A stretch of DNA of 52,500 nucleotides from positions 1 to 52,500 of the forward strand of contig CANRBG010000008.1 in NCBI GenBank assembly GCA_947628805.1, read 5' to 3'. This document shows, one piece after another, positions 32,373-41,619 of the stretch. Position 1 is the first letter of the stretch. Each line of letters opens with the position of its first letter. Source of the stretch: an uncultured Oscillospiraceae bacterium. Lineage in GTDB: Bacteria > Bacillota > Clostridia > Oscillospirales > Oscillospiraceae. The notes under the pieces were generated by a model. That model was not told where the DNA came from, did no database searches, and saw nothing but the letters and a program-made list of their open reading frames with translations. Made by a program: the position numbers and the translations under genes.

Positions 32373-33893
32373 ATGGGAGAGAGGATACGCTGTCCGGCCC
32401 TGAAAGACCGGGTCATGACCGCCGACCAGGCCGCGCTGCTCATTGAGAGCGGCATGACCGTGGCGGTCAGCGGCTTCACCCCCTCGGGCAACCCCAAGGC
32501 GGTGCCCCTGGCCCTGGCGGAACAGGTCCGCTCGGGCCGGCGCAGGGTGCGGGTGAACCTGCTGTCCGGGGCCTCCACGGGCCCGGAGATCGACAACACC
32601 TGGGCGGAGCTGGACATGATCGCCCGGCGGGTCCCATATATTACGAGCACGGCCCTGCGCAGGGCCGTGAACGGGGCCAGCCCCGAGGGCGTGGCCTATC
32701 TGGACCAGCACCTGGGCATGACCGCCCAGAACGCCCGCTACGGCTTTTACGGACCCATCGACGTGGCCGTGGTGGAGGCCGTGGCCATCACGGAGGCGGG
32801 GGACATCATCCCCTCCACCGCCGTGGGCTGTACCCAGACCTATGTGGCCCTGGCGAAAAAGGTGATCGTGGAGATCAACACCGTCCAGCCGGAGGGGCTG
32901 GAGGGCTTTCACGACATCTACCTGCCCGCCGACCCGCCGGACCGGCAGCCCATACCCCTGACGGCGGTGGACCAGCGCATCGGCCGGCCCTATATCGCCT
33001 GCGGCCCGGACAAGATCGCCGCGGTGGTCTGGTGCGATATGGCGGTGAAGCCACGGCCCCTGGCGGCCCCGGACGAGACAAGCCAGCGCATCGCGGACAA
33101 CATCGTGTCTTTCCTGGAGGCGGAGCGGGCCGCTGGGCGGCTTTCCGCCGGACAGGTGCCCCTCCAGTCCGGGGTGGGCTCCGTGGCGAACGCGGTGCTG
33201 GTGGGCCTGGAAAACGCCGGGTTCCGGCATCTGGCCTTTTATTCCGAGGTCATCCAGGACGGGGTCATCAAGCTCATGGACGCGGGCTGCTGCGACATGG
33301 CCTCCGCCACCAGTCTCAGCATGTCCCGGGAGGGCATGACCCACTTCGTGCAGAACCTGGAGGACTACCGTGGCAGGATCATCCTGCGGGATTCGGAGAT
33401 ATCCAACGGGGCGGAGATCATCCGCCGGCTTGGCGTGATCGCCATGAACACCGCTGTGGAGGCGGATATCTATGGCAATGTGAACTCCTCCCAGATGAAC
33501 GGCACTTCCATCTATAATGGCATCGGCGGCTCCGGGGACTACGCCCGCAATTCCTCCGTTTCCATCTTTATGACAGCCTCCACCGCCAAGGGCGGGACCA
33601 TCTCCAGCATCGTGCCCATGGCGACCCATGTGGACCACACGGAGCACGACGTGGACGTGCTGGTGACGGAGCAGGGCTACGCGGACCTGCGGGGCCGCTC
33701 CCCCAAGGAGCGGGCCGCGCTCATCATCGAAAACTGCGCACACCCGGCCTACCGGCCCCAGCTGCGCCGGTACTTCGAGCGGGCCTGCGCCGCCACCCAC
33801 GGCGCCCAGACCCCCCAGCTGCTGGAGGAGGCGTTCTCGTTCCACCTGCGGTATAAAAACACCGGCTCCATGCTGGAGCCGGCGGAAGAATAA
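32373..33893 (+). CDS. Acetyl-CoA hydrolase/CoA-transferase family (Cat1/AarC type)
   Basis: 506 aa, the usual length. Conserved elements: GFTPSGNPKAVP near the N-terminus, LQSGVGSVANAVL, the active-site Glu in YSEVIQDG, and GGSGDYARNSSVSIFMT with VDHTEHDVDVLVTEQG at the C-terminus. These enzymes move CoA between acids such as acetate, succinate or propionate through a glutamyl-CoA intermediate. Next to the oxidoreductase it would convert the acyl-CoA formed to free acid while making acetyl-CoA; the acid pair is not known. Confidence 0.92.
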   Translation: MGERIRCPALKDRVMTADQAALLIESGMTVAVSGFTPSGNPKAVPLALAEQVRSGRRRVRVNLLSGASTGPEIDNTWAELDMIARRVPYITSTALRRAVNGASPEGVAYLDQHLGMTAQNARYGFYGPIDVAVVEAVAITEAGDIIPSTAVGCTQTYVALAKKVIVEINTVQPEGLEGFHDIYLPADPPDRQPIPLTAVDQRIGRPYIACGPDKIAAVVWCDMAVKPRPLAAPDETSQRIADNIVSFLEAERAAGRLSAGQVPLQSGVGSVANAVLVGLENAGFRHLAFYSEVIQDGVIKLMDAGCCDMASATSLSMSREGMTHFVQNLEDYRGRIILRDSEISNGAEIIRRLGVIAMNTAVEADIYGNVNSSQMNGTSIYNGIGGSGDYARNSSVSIFMTASTAKGGTISSIVPMATHVDHTEHDVDVLVTEQGYADLRGRSPKERAALIIENCAHPAYRPQLRRYFERACAATHGAQTPQLLEEAFSFHLRYKNTGSMLEPAEE

Positions 33894-33905
33894 GGAGAGT
33901 GTTTT

Positions 33906-34241
33906 ATGCTGACGATCGCAAGTATCATGGAGATGCTGATGGTGGTGTGCTTTGGCATATCCTGGCCGCTGAACATCGCCAAGGCCTGGAAGGCCCGGAC
34001 CGCCAAGGGCACCAGCGTGCTGTTTTATTTCTTTATATGGATCGGGTATGTGTTCGCCATCATCGGCAAGTTCATCCTGATCGGCTGTTACGCGCCCCAG
34101 CACTGGTGGGTGACGGTGAAGTGGTACGTGATGCTGTTCTACTTCATCAACACCGCCATGGTGACCTTGGGCATTATCATCTATTACCGCAACAAGGCCC
34201 TTGACAAGCTGGCCGAACGTCGGGCCGCCAAGGGGAAATAA
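33906..34241 (+). CDS. Small PQ-loop / SemiSWEET-like membrane protein
   Basis: 111 aa with three hydrophobic helices. PLNIAKAWKARTAKGTSVLFY resembles the PQ-loop pattern (P-x-I-x-K...K-G-x-S) with Leu instead of Gln. Such three-helix proteins dimerise into small-molecule transporters. It is 12 bases after the CoA-transferase with AAGGAG, ending the operon before a terminator. A role in exporting the acid product is speculative. Confidence 0.72.
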   Translation: MLTIASIMEMLMVVCFGISWPLNIAKAWKARTAKGTSVLFYFFIWIGYVFAIIGKFILIGCYAPQHWWVTVKWYVMLFYFINTAMVTLGIIIYYRNKALDKLAERRAAKGK

Positions 34242-34263
34242 GACCGAACAAAAAGACAAGAGT

Positions 34264-34295
34264 CCCGGAAACGTTCGTTTCCGGGGCCTTTGTTT
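34264..34295 (+). terminator. Terminator of the oxidoreductase operon
   Basis: 9-bp stem CCCGGAAAC/GTTTCCGGG with a GTTC loop, then GCCTTTGTTT. Confidence 0.85.
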
Positions 34296-34306
34296 ATGAG
34301 TGGCAT

Positions 34307-35692
34307 TTACAAGTTCGTGTAGCCCTCCAGGTATTCGTCGATGACCTTGGCACAGCGGCGGCCCTCGGCGATGGCGACGGCCACCAGGGACGCGCCCCGG
34401 CGCATATCGCCGGCGGTGAATACCTTTTCGTTGGCGGTCCGGCCGTCGGCGTCGCCCAGCCGGCCTCGTTCGTCCAGGTGCAGACCGAATGCCTCCGCCG
34501 GGGCGTCCTCCGCGCCGGAAAAGCCCGCGGCGATCAGCAGCATCTGACAGGGCAGCTTTTTGGTCCTGCCGGCGCAGCTCACCTCCAGGGCGCTGAGGGC
34601 GCCGGACTTGCCGGCGATGAGCTTTTTCGCCACAGTCTCGTACATCCGGGGGTCCCGGCCGAACGCTGCGGCGGCCTCCTGCTGGCCGTAATCCGGCGCG
34701 CCGGTCCGGCGGTGATAGGGCCAGACGGCGGGCGCCTCCGCCGGGGCGGGCTTTCGCACAAGCTGTATCACGGACAGGGCACCCTGCCGGATGGCGGTGG
34801 CCACGCAGTCGGTGGCGGTGTCACCGTTGCCAACCACAACAACGTGCTTGCCCTTGGCGGAGCAGCCGCATTTCTTGCCGTCCAGCAGGGAGCGGGTGGC
34901 CTCGGTGAGATAGTCCAGGGCCTGATAGACCCCGCCGGTCTGCCGGTCCTCCAGGGGCACGTCCCGGGCCGCCCGGGCCCCGCAGCACAGGGCCACCGCG
35001 TCGTATTCCCGCAGCAGCCGCTCGGCGATGGCCGCCGCGTCCACCCCGGTGACGAAGCTGACGCCCTCCGTCTCCATCCGACGGACCCGCCGGTCTATGA
35101 CGGCCTTGTCCAGCTTCATGTTGGGGATGCCGTACATGAGCAGGCCCCCCACCCGGTCGTCCCGTTCCAGCACGGTCACGCTGTGGCCCCGGCGGTTCAG
35201 CTGGTCCGCCACGGCCAGGCCCGCCGGGCCGGAGCCCACCACGGCCACTTTCCTGCCTGTGCGGACCTCGGGGATCTCGGGTTGGATCAGGCCGTGCTCG
35301 TAGGCGTACTCGATGATGGCGAGCTCGTTGTCCTTCACCGTGACGGACCCGTCGGCGTACAGCCCGCACACGCAGGCGGACTCGCACAATGCCGGGCACA
35401 CCCGGCCTGTGAATTCGGGGAAGTTGTTGGTCTTCAAAAGCCGCGCCAGGGCGTGGGACCAGTTGCCATTGAACACCTCGTCGTTCCACTCGGGGATCAG
35501 GTTGTGCAGAGGGCAGCCGTAGTCCGACTGGCAGAAGGGCACGCCGCAGTTCATGCACCGGGCCCCCTGGATGCGCCGCTGGGCCTCGGACAGCTCCCCG
35601 TGGAATTCACCAAAGCTCTCCGTGCGGACGGCGGGACCTGCCGTGGGCCGCTCGGCGCGCTTATATTCCATGAATCCCGTGGTCTTTCCCAT
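34307..35692 (-). CDS. gltD: Glutamate synthase (NADPH) small subunit
   Basis: 461 aa. N-terminal cysteine clusters CMNCGVPFCQSDYGCP and CPALCESACVCG bind two 4Fe-4S centres. FAD-binding GSGPAGLAVADQL and NADPH-binding VVGNGDTATDC follow. It supplies electrons to GltB for making glutamate from glutamine and 2-oxoglutarate. The GltB stop is three bases upstream, a tight operon. Confidence 0.97.
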   Translation of the reverse strand: MGKTTGFMEYKRAERPTAGPAVRTESFGEFHGELSEAQRRIQGARCMNCGVPFCQSDYGCPLHNLIPEWNDEVFNGNWSHALARLLKTNNFPEFTGRVCPALCESACVCGLYADGSVTVKDNELAIIEYAYEHGLIQPEIPEVRTGRKVAVVGSGPAGLAVADQLNRRGHSVTVLERDDRVGGLLMYGIPNMKLDKAVIDRRVRRMETEGVSFVTGVDAAAIAERLLREYDAVALCCGARAARDVPLEDRQTGGVYQALDYLTEATRSLLDGKKCGCSAKGKHVVVVGNGDTATDCVATAIRQGALSVIQLVRKPAPAEAPAVWPYHRRTGAPDYGQQEAAAAFGRDPRMYETVAKKLIAGKSGALSALEVSCAGRTKKLPCQMLLIAAGFSGAEDAPAEAFGLHLDERGRLGDADGRTANEKVFTAGDMRRGASLVAVAIAEGRRCAKVIDEYLEGYTNL

Positions 35693-35695
35693 GGC

Positions 35696-38600
35696 TCACA
35701 CGCCTCCTTTCTGCACGTTGTAAAAGGCCTCCAGCTCCGCTTGGGCGCGGGGCATGCCCTTTTCCTCCAGCTGGCCGATGGCCTTGAGCATGCGGCTGTA
35801 GTCGTTGGGGGTGATCTTCTTGAAAAGCGGCAGCATGTCGTCCCAGTTGTCCAACACGGTCTTGCCCCGGGCTGAGCCGGTGGCGGCCACGTGGGCCTCG
35901 ATCAGCTCCCGCAGCTGGGCGATGTCGTGCTTGGCGGTGACGCCGGTCATGGTGACCATGTCCTTGTTCAGCCGCAGGTAGAGCTCGTACTTCTCGTCCA
36001 GCACGTAGGCGATGCCCCCCGACATGCCCGCGGCGAAGTTCTTGCCCGTGGGGCCCAGGATCACCGCGCAGCCGCCGGTCATGTACTCGCAGCCGTGGTC
36101 GCCCACGCCCTCCACCACGGCCTTCGCGCCGGAGTTGCGCACGCAGAACCGCTCCCCGGCCATGCCGTTGATGTAGGCCTCGCCGGCGGTGGCGCCGTAC
36201 AGGGCCACGTTGCCGATGATGATGTTCTCGCCGGGGTTGATGGGGCTGTTCTCCGGGGGCCGGACGATGAGCTTGCCGCCGGACAGACCCTTGCCGAAGT
36301 GGTCGTTGCTGTCGCCGGTCAGGCGCACGGTCATGCCCTTGGGCAGGAACGAGCCAAAGGACTGACCGCCGCCGCCCCGGGCGTCGATGAACACCGTGTC
36401 CTCCGGCAGGCTGTTGCCGAATTTTTTGGTGATCTCCGAGCCCAAGATGGCCCCGAAGGTCCGGTTGGTGCTGGATACGTCCACCTGCACCCGCTTGGGG
36501 GAGCCGTCTCGCAGGGTCTTTTGGAAGGCCGGCAGCAGCACGCTCTCGTCCAGGGTCTTCTCCAGATGGAAGTCATAGTCCGCCTCCGGCAGATGGTGTA
36601 CGGCGGTGTCCACGCCGGTGTCCATGTGCAGGATGCTGTCCAGGTCGATGGACCGGGCCCGGCCGGATGGCAGGTCCTCCCGGAGCTTCAAAAGGTCCGT
36701 CCGGCCCACCATCTCGTCCACGGTCCGGACTCCCAGCTTCGCCATGATCTGGCGCAGCTCCTGGGCCACGAAGCGCATGAAATTCATCACATATTCCGGC
36801 TTGCCGGTGAAGCGGCAGCGCAGGTCCGGGTTTTGGGTGGCGATGCCCGCCGGGCAGGTGTCCAGGTTGCACACCCGCATCATGACGCAGCCCAGGGTGA
36901 TCAGCGGCGCGGTGGCGAAGCCGAATTCCTCCGCCCCCAGCAGCGCCGCCACGGCCACGTCCCGGCCGGTCATCAGCTTGCCGTCCACCTCCAGGATCAC
37001 CCGCTGGCGCAGGCCGTTGGCGATCAGGGAGTGGTGGGTCTCCGCAAGGCCCAGCTCCCAGGGCAGGCCCGCGTTCTGGATGGAGTTGCGGGGGGACGCG
37101 CCGGTGCCCCCGTCGTAGCCGGAGATCAGCACCACCTGGGCCCCGGCCTTGGCCACGCCGGAGGCGATGGTGCCCACCCCGGCCTCGCTGACCAGCTTCA
37201 CGCTGATGCGGGCAGCCCGGTTGGCGTTTTTCAGGTCGAAGATCAGCTGGGCCAGATCCTCGATGGAGTAGATATCATGGTGGGGCGGGGGCGAGATCAG
37301 GCTCACCCCGGGGGTGGAGTACCGGGTCCGGGCGATCCAGGGGTAGACTTTCTTGCCGGGCAGGTGGCCGCCCTCGCCGGGCTTGGCACCCTGGGCCATC
37401 TTGATCTGTATCTCCTGGGCGGAGCACAAATACTCGCTGGTGACGCCGAACCGGCCGGAGGCCACCTGCTTGATGGCGCTGTTGGTCTCGGTGCCAAGCC
37501 GCTCGGGTTCCTCGCCGCCCTCGCCGGAGTTGGACTTGCCCCCCAGGCGGTTCATGGCAAGGGCCAGGCACTCATGGGCCTCCTTGGAGATGGAGCCGTA
37601 GCTCATGGCCCCGGTCTTGAACCGGCGGACGATGCTGTCCACGCTCTCCACCTCATCCAGGGGGATACCGCCGTCGGCGGCCCAGACGAAGTCCATCACA
37701 CCCCGCAGGTTGTAGGGTGCCTGGGCCCGGGTGGCCAGAGCGGAGTATTCCAGAAACCGATCGTAATCGCCCTTTTGGGCGGCCTCCCGCAGAGCCACGA
37801 TCACGGCGGGATCGAAAAGATGCCCCTCGCTGCCGTCCCCGGAGCGGAGCTTGTGGAAACCCACGCTGTCCAGGGTGGTGTCCACCCCCAGGCCCAGGGG
37901 GTCGAAGGCGTGGCTGTGGTGGTATTCCACCGCCTTGCCGATGTCCTCCAGGCTCACGCCGCCCACCCGGCTGACCGTGTTGGTGAAGTACTTGTCGATC
38001 ACATCCCGGCGGATGCCCACCGCCTCAAAGATCTGGGAGGACTGGTAGGACTGGATGGTGGACACGCCCATTTTGGAGGCGATCTTCACGATGCCGCTCA
38101 AAATGGCCTTGTTGTAGTCGTCGATGGCGGTGTGTTCGTCCTTGTCCAAAAGTCCCAGCCGGATGCACTCGGCGATGCACTCGTGGGCCAGATATGGCTG
38201 GATGGCCCGGGCGCCGTAGCCCAAAAGCAGCGCGAAGTGGTGCACGTCTCTCGGTTCCGCGCTCTCCAGGATGATGGACACGCTGGTGCGCTTTTTCGTC
38301 CGGACCAGATGCTGCTCCATGGCGGATACGGCCAGCAGGGAGGGGATGGCCACGTGGTTTTCATCCACCCCCCGGTCCGACAGGATCAGGATGTTGGCCC
38401 CGTGGCGGTATGCCTTGTCGCACTCGATGAAGAGCCGGTCCATGGCCCGCTCCAGGGGGGTGTTCTTGTAGTAGAGAAGGCTCACGGTTTCCACATGAAA
38501 GCCGTCCCGGTGCATGGCCTTGATCTTGATCAGGTCGATGCCGGTGAGGATGGGGTTGTCTACCTGCAGAACGTTGCAGTTGCCGGGCCGTTCCTCCAGA

Positions 38601-40225
38601 AGGTTCCCGTCGGAGCCCACGTACACGGTGGTATCGGTGACGCATTCCTCCCGGATGGCGTCGATGGGCGGGTTGGTGACCTGGGCGAACTGCTGCTTGA
38701 AGTAGTTGAAAAGGGGCGGGTGCCGCTCCGACAGCACCGCCAGCGGCGTATCCGCGCCCATGGCGGCGGTGGGCTCGGCCCCGGTGCGGGCCATGGGCAG
38801 GATGGCGTCCTTGACCTCTTCATAGGTATAGCCAAAGGCCCGGTACAGCCGGTCCCGGACGGCCTGGGTGTGGGTCTCCACCTTGCGGTTGGGGATGGGC
38901 AGGTCCTGGAGCCGCACCAGGTTCTGGTCCAGCCACTCGCCGTAGGGCTGGCGGGAGGCGTAGTAGCTCTTCAGGTCCTCGTCCTGCATGACCTTGCCCC
39001 GGTTGGTGTCGATGAGCAGCATCTTGCCCGGCCGGAGCCGGTTTTTCATGATGATGTGCTCCTCCGGGATGTCCAGCACCCCCACCTCGGAGGCCAGGAT
39101 CAGCCGGCCGTCGTCGGTGAGATAGTACCGGCTGGGCCGCAGGCCGTTCCGGTCCAGGATGGCCCCCACCAGCTCGCCGTCGGAGAACAATATGGAGGCC
39201 GGGCCGTCCCAGGGCTCCATCATGGTGGCGTAGTAGCGGTACAGGTCCCGCTTCTTCCGCTCGATCATCTTGTCGTTCTTCCAGGGCTCCGGGATGGTGA
39301 TCATCATGGCAAGAGGCAGGGGCATGCCGTTCATGACGAGGAATTCCAGGGTGTTGTCCAGCATGGCGGAGTCGGAGCCGTTGGCGTTGATGACCGGGAA
39401 GATCTTGTCCATGTTCTCCCGCATGATGGCGGAGCTCATGGTCTCCTCCCGGGCCAGCATCCGATCCACGTTGCCCCGGATGGTGTTGATCTCGCCGTTG
39501 TGGAGGATGAATCGGTTGGGATGGGCCCGCTCCCAGCTGGGGGTGGTGTTGGTGGAAAAACGGGAGTGGACCATGGCGATGGCGGCGGTGAAATCCGGGC
39601 TCTGCAGGTCCGGATAGAACTGGCGCAGCTGATGGACCAGGAACATGCCCTTGTAGACGATGGTCCGGCTGGACAGACTAGCCACGTAGGTGTTGTCGTT
39701 GCTCTGCTCAAAGACCCGCCGGGCCACGTACAGCCGCTGGTCGAAGGGCAGGCCGGTCTTCACGTCCCGGGGCCGCTCCACGAAGCACTGCACGATGTGG
39801 GGCATGCAGGAGCGGGCCTTCTGGCCCAGGATCTCCGGGCAGGTGGGCACCTGCCGCCAGCCCAGCAGCCGCAGACCCTCCTTTTTCAGGATCACCTCGA
39901 ACATCTTTTGCGCCTGGCTGCGGCGGACCTTGTCCTGAGGGAAGAAGAACATGCCCACGGCATAGTCCCCGGCGCTGCCCAGGGCGATGCCGCAGTCCCG
40001 GGCGGCGGACTTGAAAAAGCCGTGGGACACCTGGGTCAGGATACCCACGCCGTCGCCGGTCTCCCCGGCGGCGTCCTTGCCGGCACGGTGTTCCAGCTTC
40101 TCCACGATCTTCAAAGCGTCGTCTACCGTGGCCCGGGAGGGCCGGCCCTGGATGTCCACTACCGCGCCGATGCCGCAGGCGTCGTGCTCCATCCGGGCCC
40201 AGTCGATGCTGTTTTGTCTGACCAT
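35696..40225 (-). CDS. gltB: Glutamate synthase large subunit
   Basis: 1509 aa from ATG 40225 (MVRQNSIDWARMEHDACGIG), with AGGAGG nine bases upstream. Cys17 of ACGIG is the amidotransferase nucleophile expected after propeptide removal. The synthase domain has GGTGASPRNSIQNAG and the 3Fe-4S motif CNLDTCPAGIATQNP. The C-terminal beta-helix domain contains GGGGQSFGSFLPKG and GLSGGKLIVRPP. Together with GltD it assimilates ammonia captured as glutamine. Confidence 0.98.
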   Translation of the reverse strand: MVRQNSIDWARMEHDACGIGAVVDIQGRPSRATVDDALKIVEKLEHRAGKDAAGETGDGVGILTQVSHGFFKSAARDCGIALGSAGDYAVGMFFFPQDKVRRSQAQKMFEVILKKEGLRLLGWRQVPTCPEILGQKARSCMPHIVQCFVERPRDVKTGLPFDQRLYVARRVFEQSNDNTYVASLSSRTIVYKGMFLVHQLRQFYPDLQSPDFTAAIAMVHSRFSTNTTPSWERAHPNRFILHNGEINTIRGNVDRMLAREETMSSAIMRENMDKIFPVINANGSDSAMLDNTLEFLVMNGMPLPLAMMITIPEPWKNDKMIERKKRDLYRYYATMMEPWDGPASILFSDGELVGAILDRNGLRPSRYYLTDDGRLILASEVGVLDIPEEHIIMKNRLRPGKMLLIDTNRGKVMQDEDLKSYYASRQPYGEWLDQNLVRLQDLPIPNRKVETHTQAVRDRLYRAFGYTYEEVKDAILPMARTGAEPTAAMGADTPLAVLSERHPPLFNYFKQQFAQVTNPPIDAIREECVTDTTVYVGSDGNLLEERPGNCNVLQVDNPILTGIDLIKIKAMHRDGFHVETVSLLYYKNTPLERAMDRLFIECDKAYRHGANILILSDRGVDENHVAIPSLLAVSAMEQHLVRTKKRTSVSIILESAEPRDVHHFALLLGYGARAIQPYLAHECIAECIRLGLLDKDEHTAIDDYNKAILSGIVKIASKMGVSTIQSYQSSQIFEAVGIRRDVIDKYFTNTVSRVGGVSLEDIGKAVEYHHSHAFDPLGLGVDTTLDSVGFHKLRSGDGSEGHLFDPAVIVALREAAQKGDYDRFLEYSALATRAQAPYNLRGVMDFVWAADGGIPLDEVESVDSIVRRFKTGAMSYGSISKEAHECLALAMNRLGGKSNSGEGGEEPERLGTETNSAIKQVASGRFGVTSEYLCSAQEIQIKMAQGAKPGEGGHLPGKKVYPWIARTRYSTPGVSLISPPPHHDIYSIEDLAQLIFDLKNANRAARISVKLVSEAGVGTIASGVAKAGAQVVLISGYDGGTGASPRNSIQNAGLPWELGLAETHHSLIANGLRQRVILEVDGKLMTGRDVAVAALLGAEEFGFATAPLITLGCVMMRVCNLDTCPAGIATQNPDLRCRFTGKPEYVMNFMRFVAQELRQIMAKLGVRTVDEMVGRTDLLKLREDLPSGRARSIDLDSILHMDTGVDTAVHHLPEADYDFHLEKTLDESVLLPAFQKTLRDGSPKRVQVDVSSTNRTFGAILGSEITKKFGNSLPEDTVFIDARGGGGQSFGSFLPKGMTVRLTGDSNDHFGKGLSGGKLIVRPPENSPINPGENIIIGNVALYGATAGEAYINGMAGERFCVRNSGAKAVVEGVGDHGCEYMTGGCAVILGPTGKNFAAGMSGGIAYVLDEKYELYLRLNKDMVTMTGVTAKHDIAQLRELIEAHVAATGSARGKTVLDNWDDMLPLFKKITPNDYSRMLKAIGQLEEKGMPRAQAELEAFYNVQKGGV

Positions 40226-40309
40226 ATGTGAGGACCTCCTTCTGTTCGGCGTATAAGAGCCGGACAGGTGCGTCAAAACTATCTCTAATGATGTAAATCG
40301 ATATACTTA

Positions 40310-40338
40310 ATAATACCGCTCTTTATCATATAATGCAA
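40310..40338 (-). promoter_or_regulatory. gltBD promoter
   Basis: Minus strand: TTGCAT, 17-base spacer, TATTAT. The roughly 78-base leader contains a hairpin (CTGT-CCGGC/GCCGA-ACAG). Confidence 0.75.
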
Positions 40339-40455
40339 CGTTTTTTCGATGTATACCATCGACAAGAATAAACGGGGCGGCGCCGGGGGATTTCCGGCGA
40401 TTCGTCCAAAGGTGCCGGGGCCGGCGGGAAAATGCCGGGACGACAAAAATACCTC

Positions 40456-40484
40456 TTGCAATTTTGGCGGGGGTGTGGTAATAT
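40456..40484 (+). promoter_or_regulatory. tRNA-Pro promoter
   Basis: TTGCAA, 17-base spacer, TAATAT, 17 bases before the tRNA. Confidence 0.85.
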
Positions 40485-40501
40485 ATCTGAGCAAAACATG
40501 A

Positions 40502-40578
40502 CCGGGTGTGGCGAAGTTTGGTATCGCGCCTGAATGGGGTTCAGGAGGCCGCTGGTTCAAGTCCAGTCACTCGGACCA
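40502..40578 (+). tRNA. tRNA-Pro (anticodon GGG)
   Basis: 77 bases. Acceptor CCGGGTG/CACTCGG with one G-T pair, discriminator A, encoded CCA. Anticodon loop ATGGGGT in stem CCTGA/TCAGG gives GGG. T-loop TTCAAGT. All arms fold. Confidence 0.93.
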
Positions 40579-40587
40579 CCCGCAAAG

Positions 40588-40624
40588 CCTTGGAAACACT
40601 AAGTTTCTGAGGTTTTGTTTTTTT
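40588..40624 (+). terminator. Terminator of tRNA-Pro
   Basis: 10-bp stem CCTTGGAAAC/GTTTCTGAGG including two G-T pairs, followed by TTTTGTTTTTTT. Confidence 0.88.
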
Positions 40625-40675
40625 GCCTCTTTTTGGGGCGGACCCCGGTTTCTAACACTTTTCTAACACCCGATC

Positions 40676-40835
40676 TCAACCGGTCTTTTTCTTGCTGAGC
40701 AGTTCGCTCATGGAATCGGCAAGAGCCAGCTTTCTTTGAATATCCAGATGACCGTAAATGTTCGCCGTCATTTTGATGTCGGCGTGACCCAGCCATTCCT
40801 GGACATCTTTCAACCCATAGCCCATGCCAAGAAGA
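40676..40835 (-). pseudogene. 3' remnant of a phage-type tyrosine integrase
   Basis: Only the C-terminal about 53 codons remain, reading LLGMGYGLKDVQEWLGHADI then KMTANIYGHLD and ending SKKKTG with TGA at 40676-40678. This holds the H (WLGH) and the catalytic Tyr (IYGHLD) of the family, but both Arg boxes are gone. It lies about 100 bases from the 3' end of tRNA-Pro and points toward it, as integrases of tRNA-integrated elements do. The break is where another recombinase fragment begins. Confidence 0.82.
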
Positions 40836-41243
40836 TTGCTAATCTATGGCAAGGGGCGAAAGGAACGCATCATTCACATTACCACCCCGGAGCTGCTTCG
40901 TCTTGGGCAAAGGTACTGCCAAGAATATGAGGCGGACATTCTGCGGGCAGGCGCCATTCTGATAAACGACCGCGAGATGCCGCTCTCGCCTCAGTCGGTG
41001 CGGCGCATTATCAGGAAATACTTAGCCAGAATCAACACGCAGACCGATATTACCCCTCATATGTTCCGCCACACTTTCGCCACATCCCTGTTGGAGGCCG
41101 GTATGGACATACGATACATCCAGTCCTTGCTGGGGCATAGTTCCGTATCCACCACCCAGATCTACACGCATGTGACCGCACAGCATCAAACGCTGTTGCT
41201 GGCGGAGAAACATCCACGGGGGAAAATGAGTTTCTCGTTGTGA
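40836..41243 (+). pseudogene. 3' remnant of a second (XerC/XerD-like) tyrosine recombinase
   Basis: About 135 codons starting at LLIYGKGRKERIIHI, a segment normally in the middle of the catalytic domain. Arg II and the rest are present (HMFRHTFATSLLEAG, LLGHSSVSTTQIYTHV with the Tyr), ending in EKHPRGKMSFSL. The N-terminal DNA-binding half and the first catalytic Arg are missing. It is head to head with the other integrase remnant, so the junction is a rearrangement point. Possible expression from the ATG at 40824 would give an inactive protein. Confidence 0.82.
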
Positions 41244-41412
41244 GCAATCAATGTATAATTTGCACATGCCTTCGCAAAAGGCCGTCTCCTTGTCGACTGA
41301 CGCGGTCACACTGGCCCATGGGCGATCACCGCTCAGATCGGATTGGGGGTTCATTTGACAAAGCTCGCATACCCGCCCCGGTTTTGCGAACACTATCCCC
41401 GAGGTGAGCTTT

Positions 41413-41619
41413 ATGGACCCCAAGGATCGCAAAGCGAGGGAAACGGAACGGCCTGTTCCTCAAGGGATCTATCCGGTCATCGACACCGATCTGGCCCGGG
41501 ACAATATCGAAAACGATCTGCCGGCGGCGGATCTTGAGGATCTTCGCGAAACGTCTCATCCCCGCTCCATCCGCGTAGACGCGGCTGCGCTCGATCATGG
41601 CAAACCGATTGAGCGCTGA
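41413..41619 (+). CDS. Small charged protein upstream of the YyaL-like gene
   Basis: 68 aa from ATG 41413 ([20 protein letters not shown]), GAGG eight bases upstream. Rich in Asp, Arg and Glu, with no membrane segment and no recognised domain. It overlaps the start of the next gene by 23 bases, which supports translation. Region 41244-41412 before it shows no gene; a TTGACA at 41357 lacks a clear -10. Confidence 0.55.
   Translation: MDPKDRKARETERPVPQGIYPVIDTDLARDNIENDLPAADLEDLRETSHPRSIRVDAAALDHGKPIER

Noticed and set aside
35891-40231. 1446-codon open frame on the plus strand opposite gltB
   Set aside because: It mirrors gltB codon for codon. GC-rich third positions remove stops on the opposite strand, and its composition (Gly, His, Val, Asp rich) has no fold.
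40824-41243. Functional XerC/XerD recombinase
   Set aside because: It lacks the N-terminal DNA-binding domain and first catalytic Arg, and abuts another integrase remnant.
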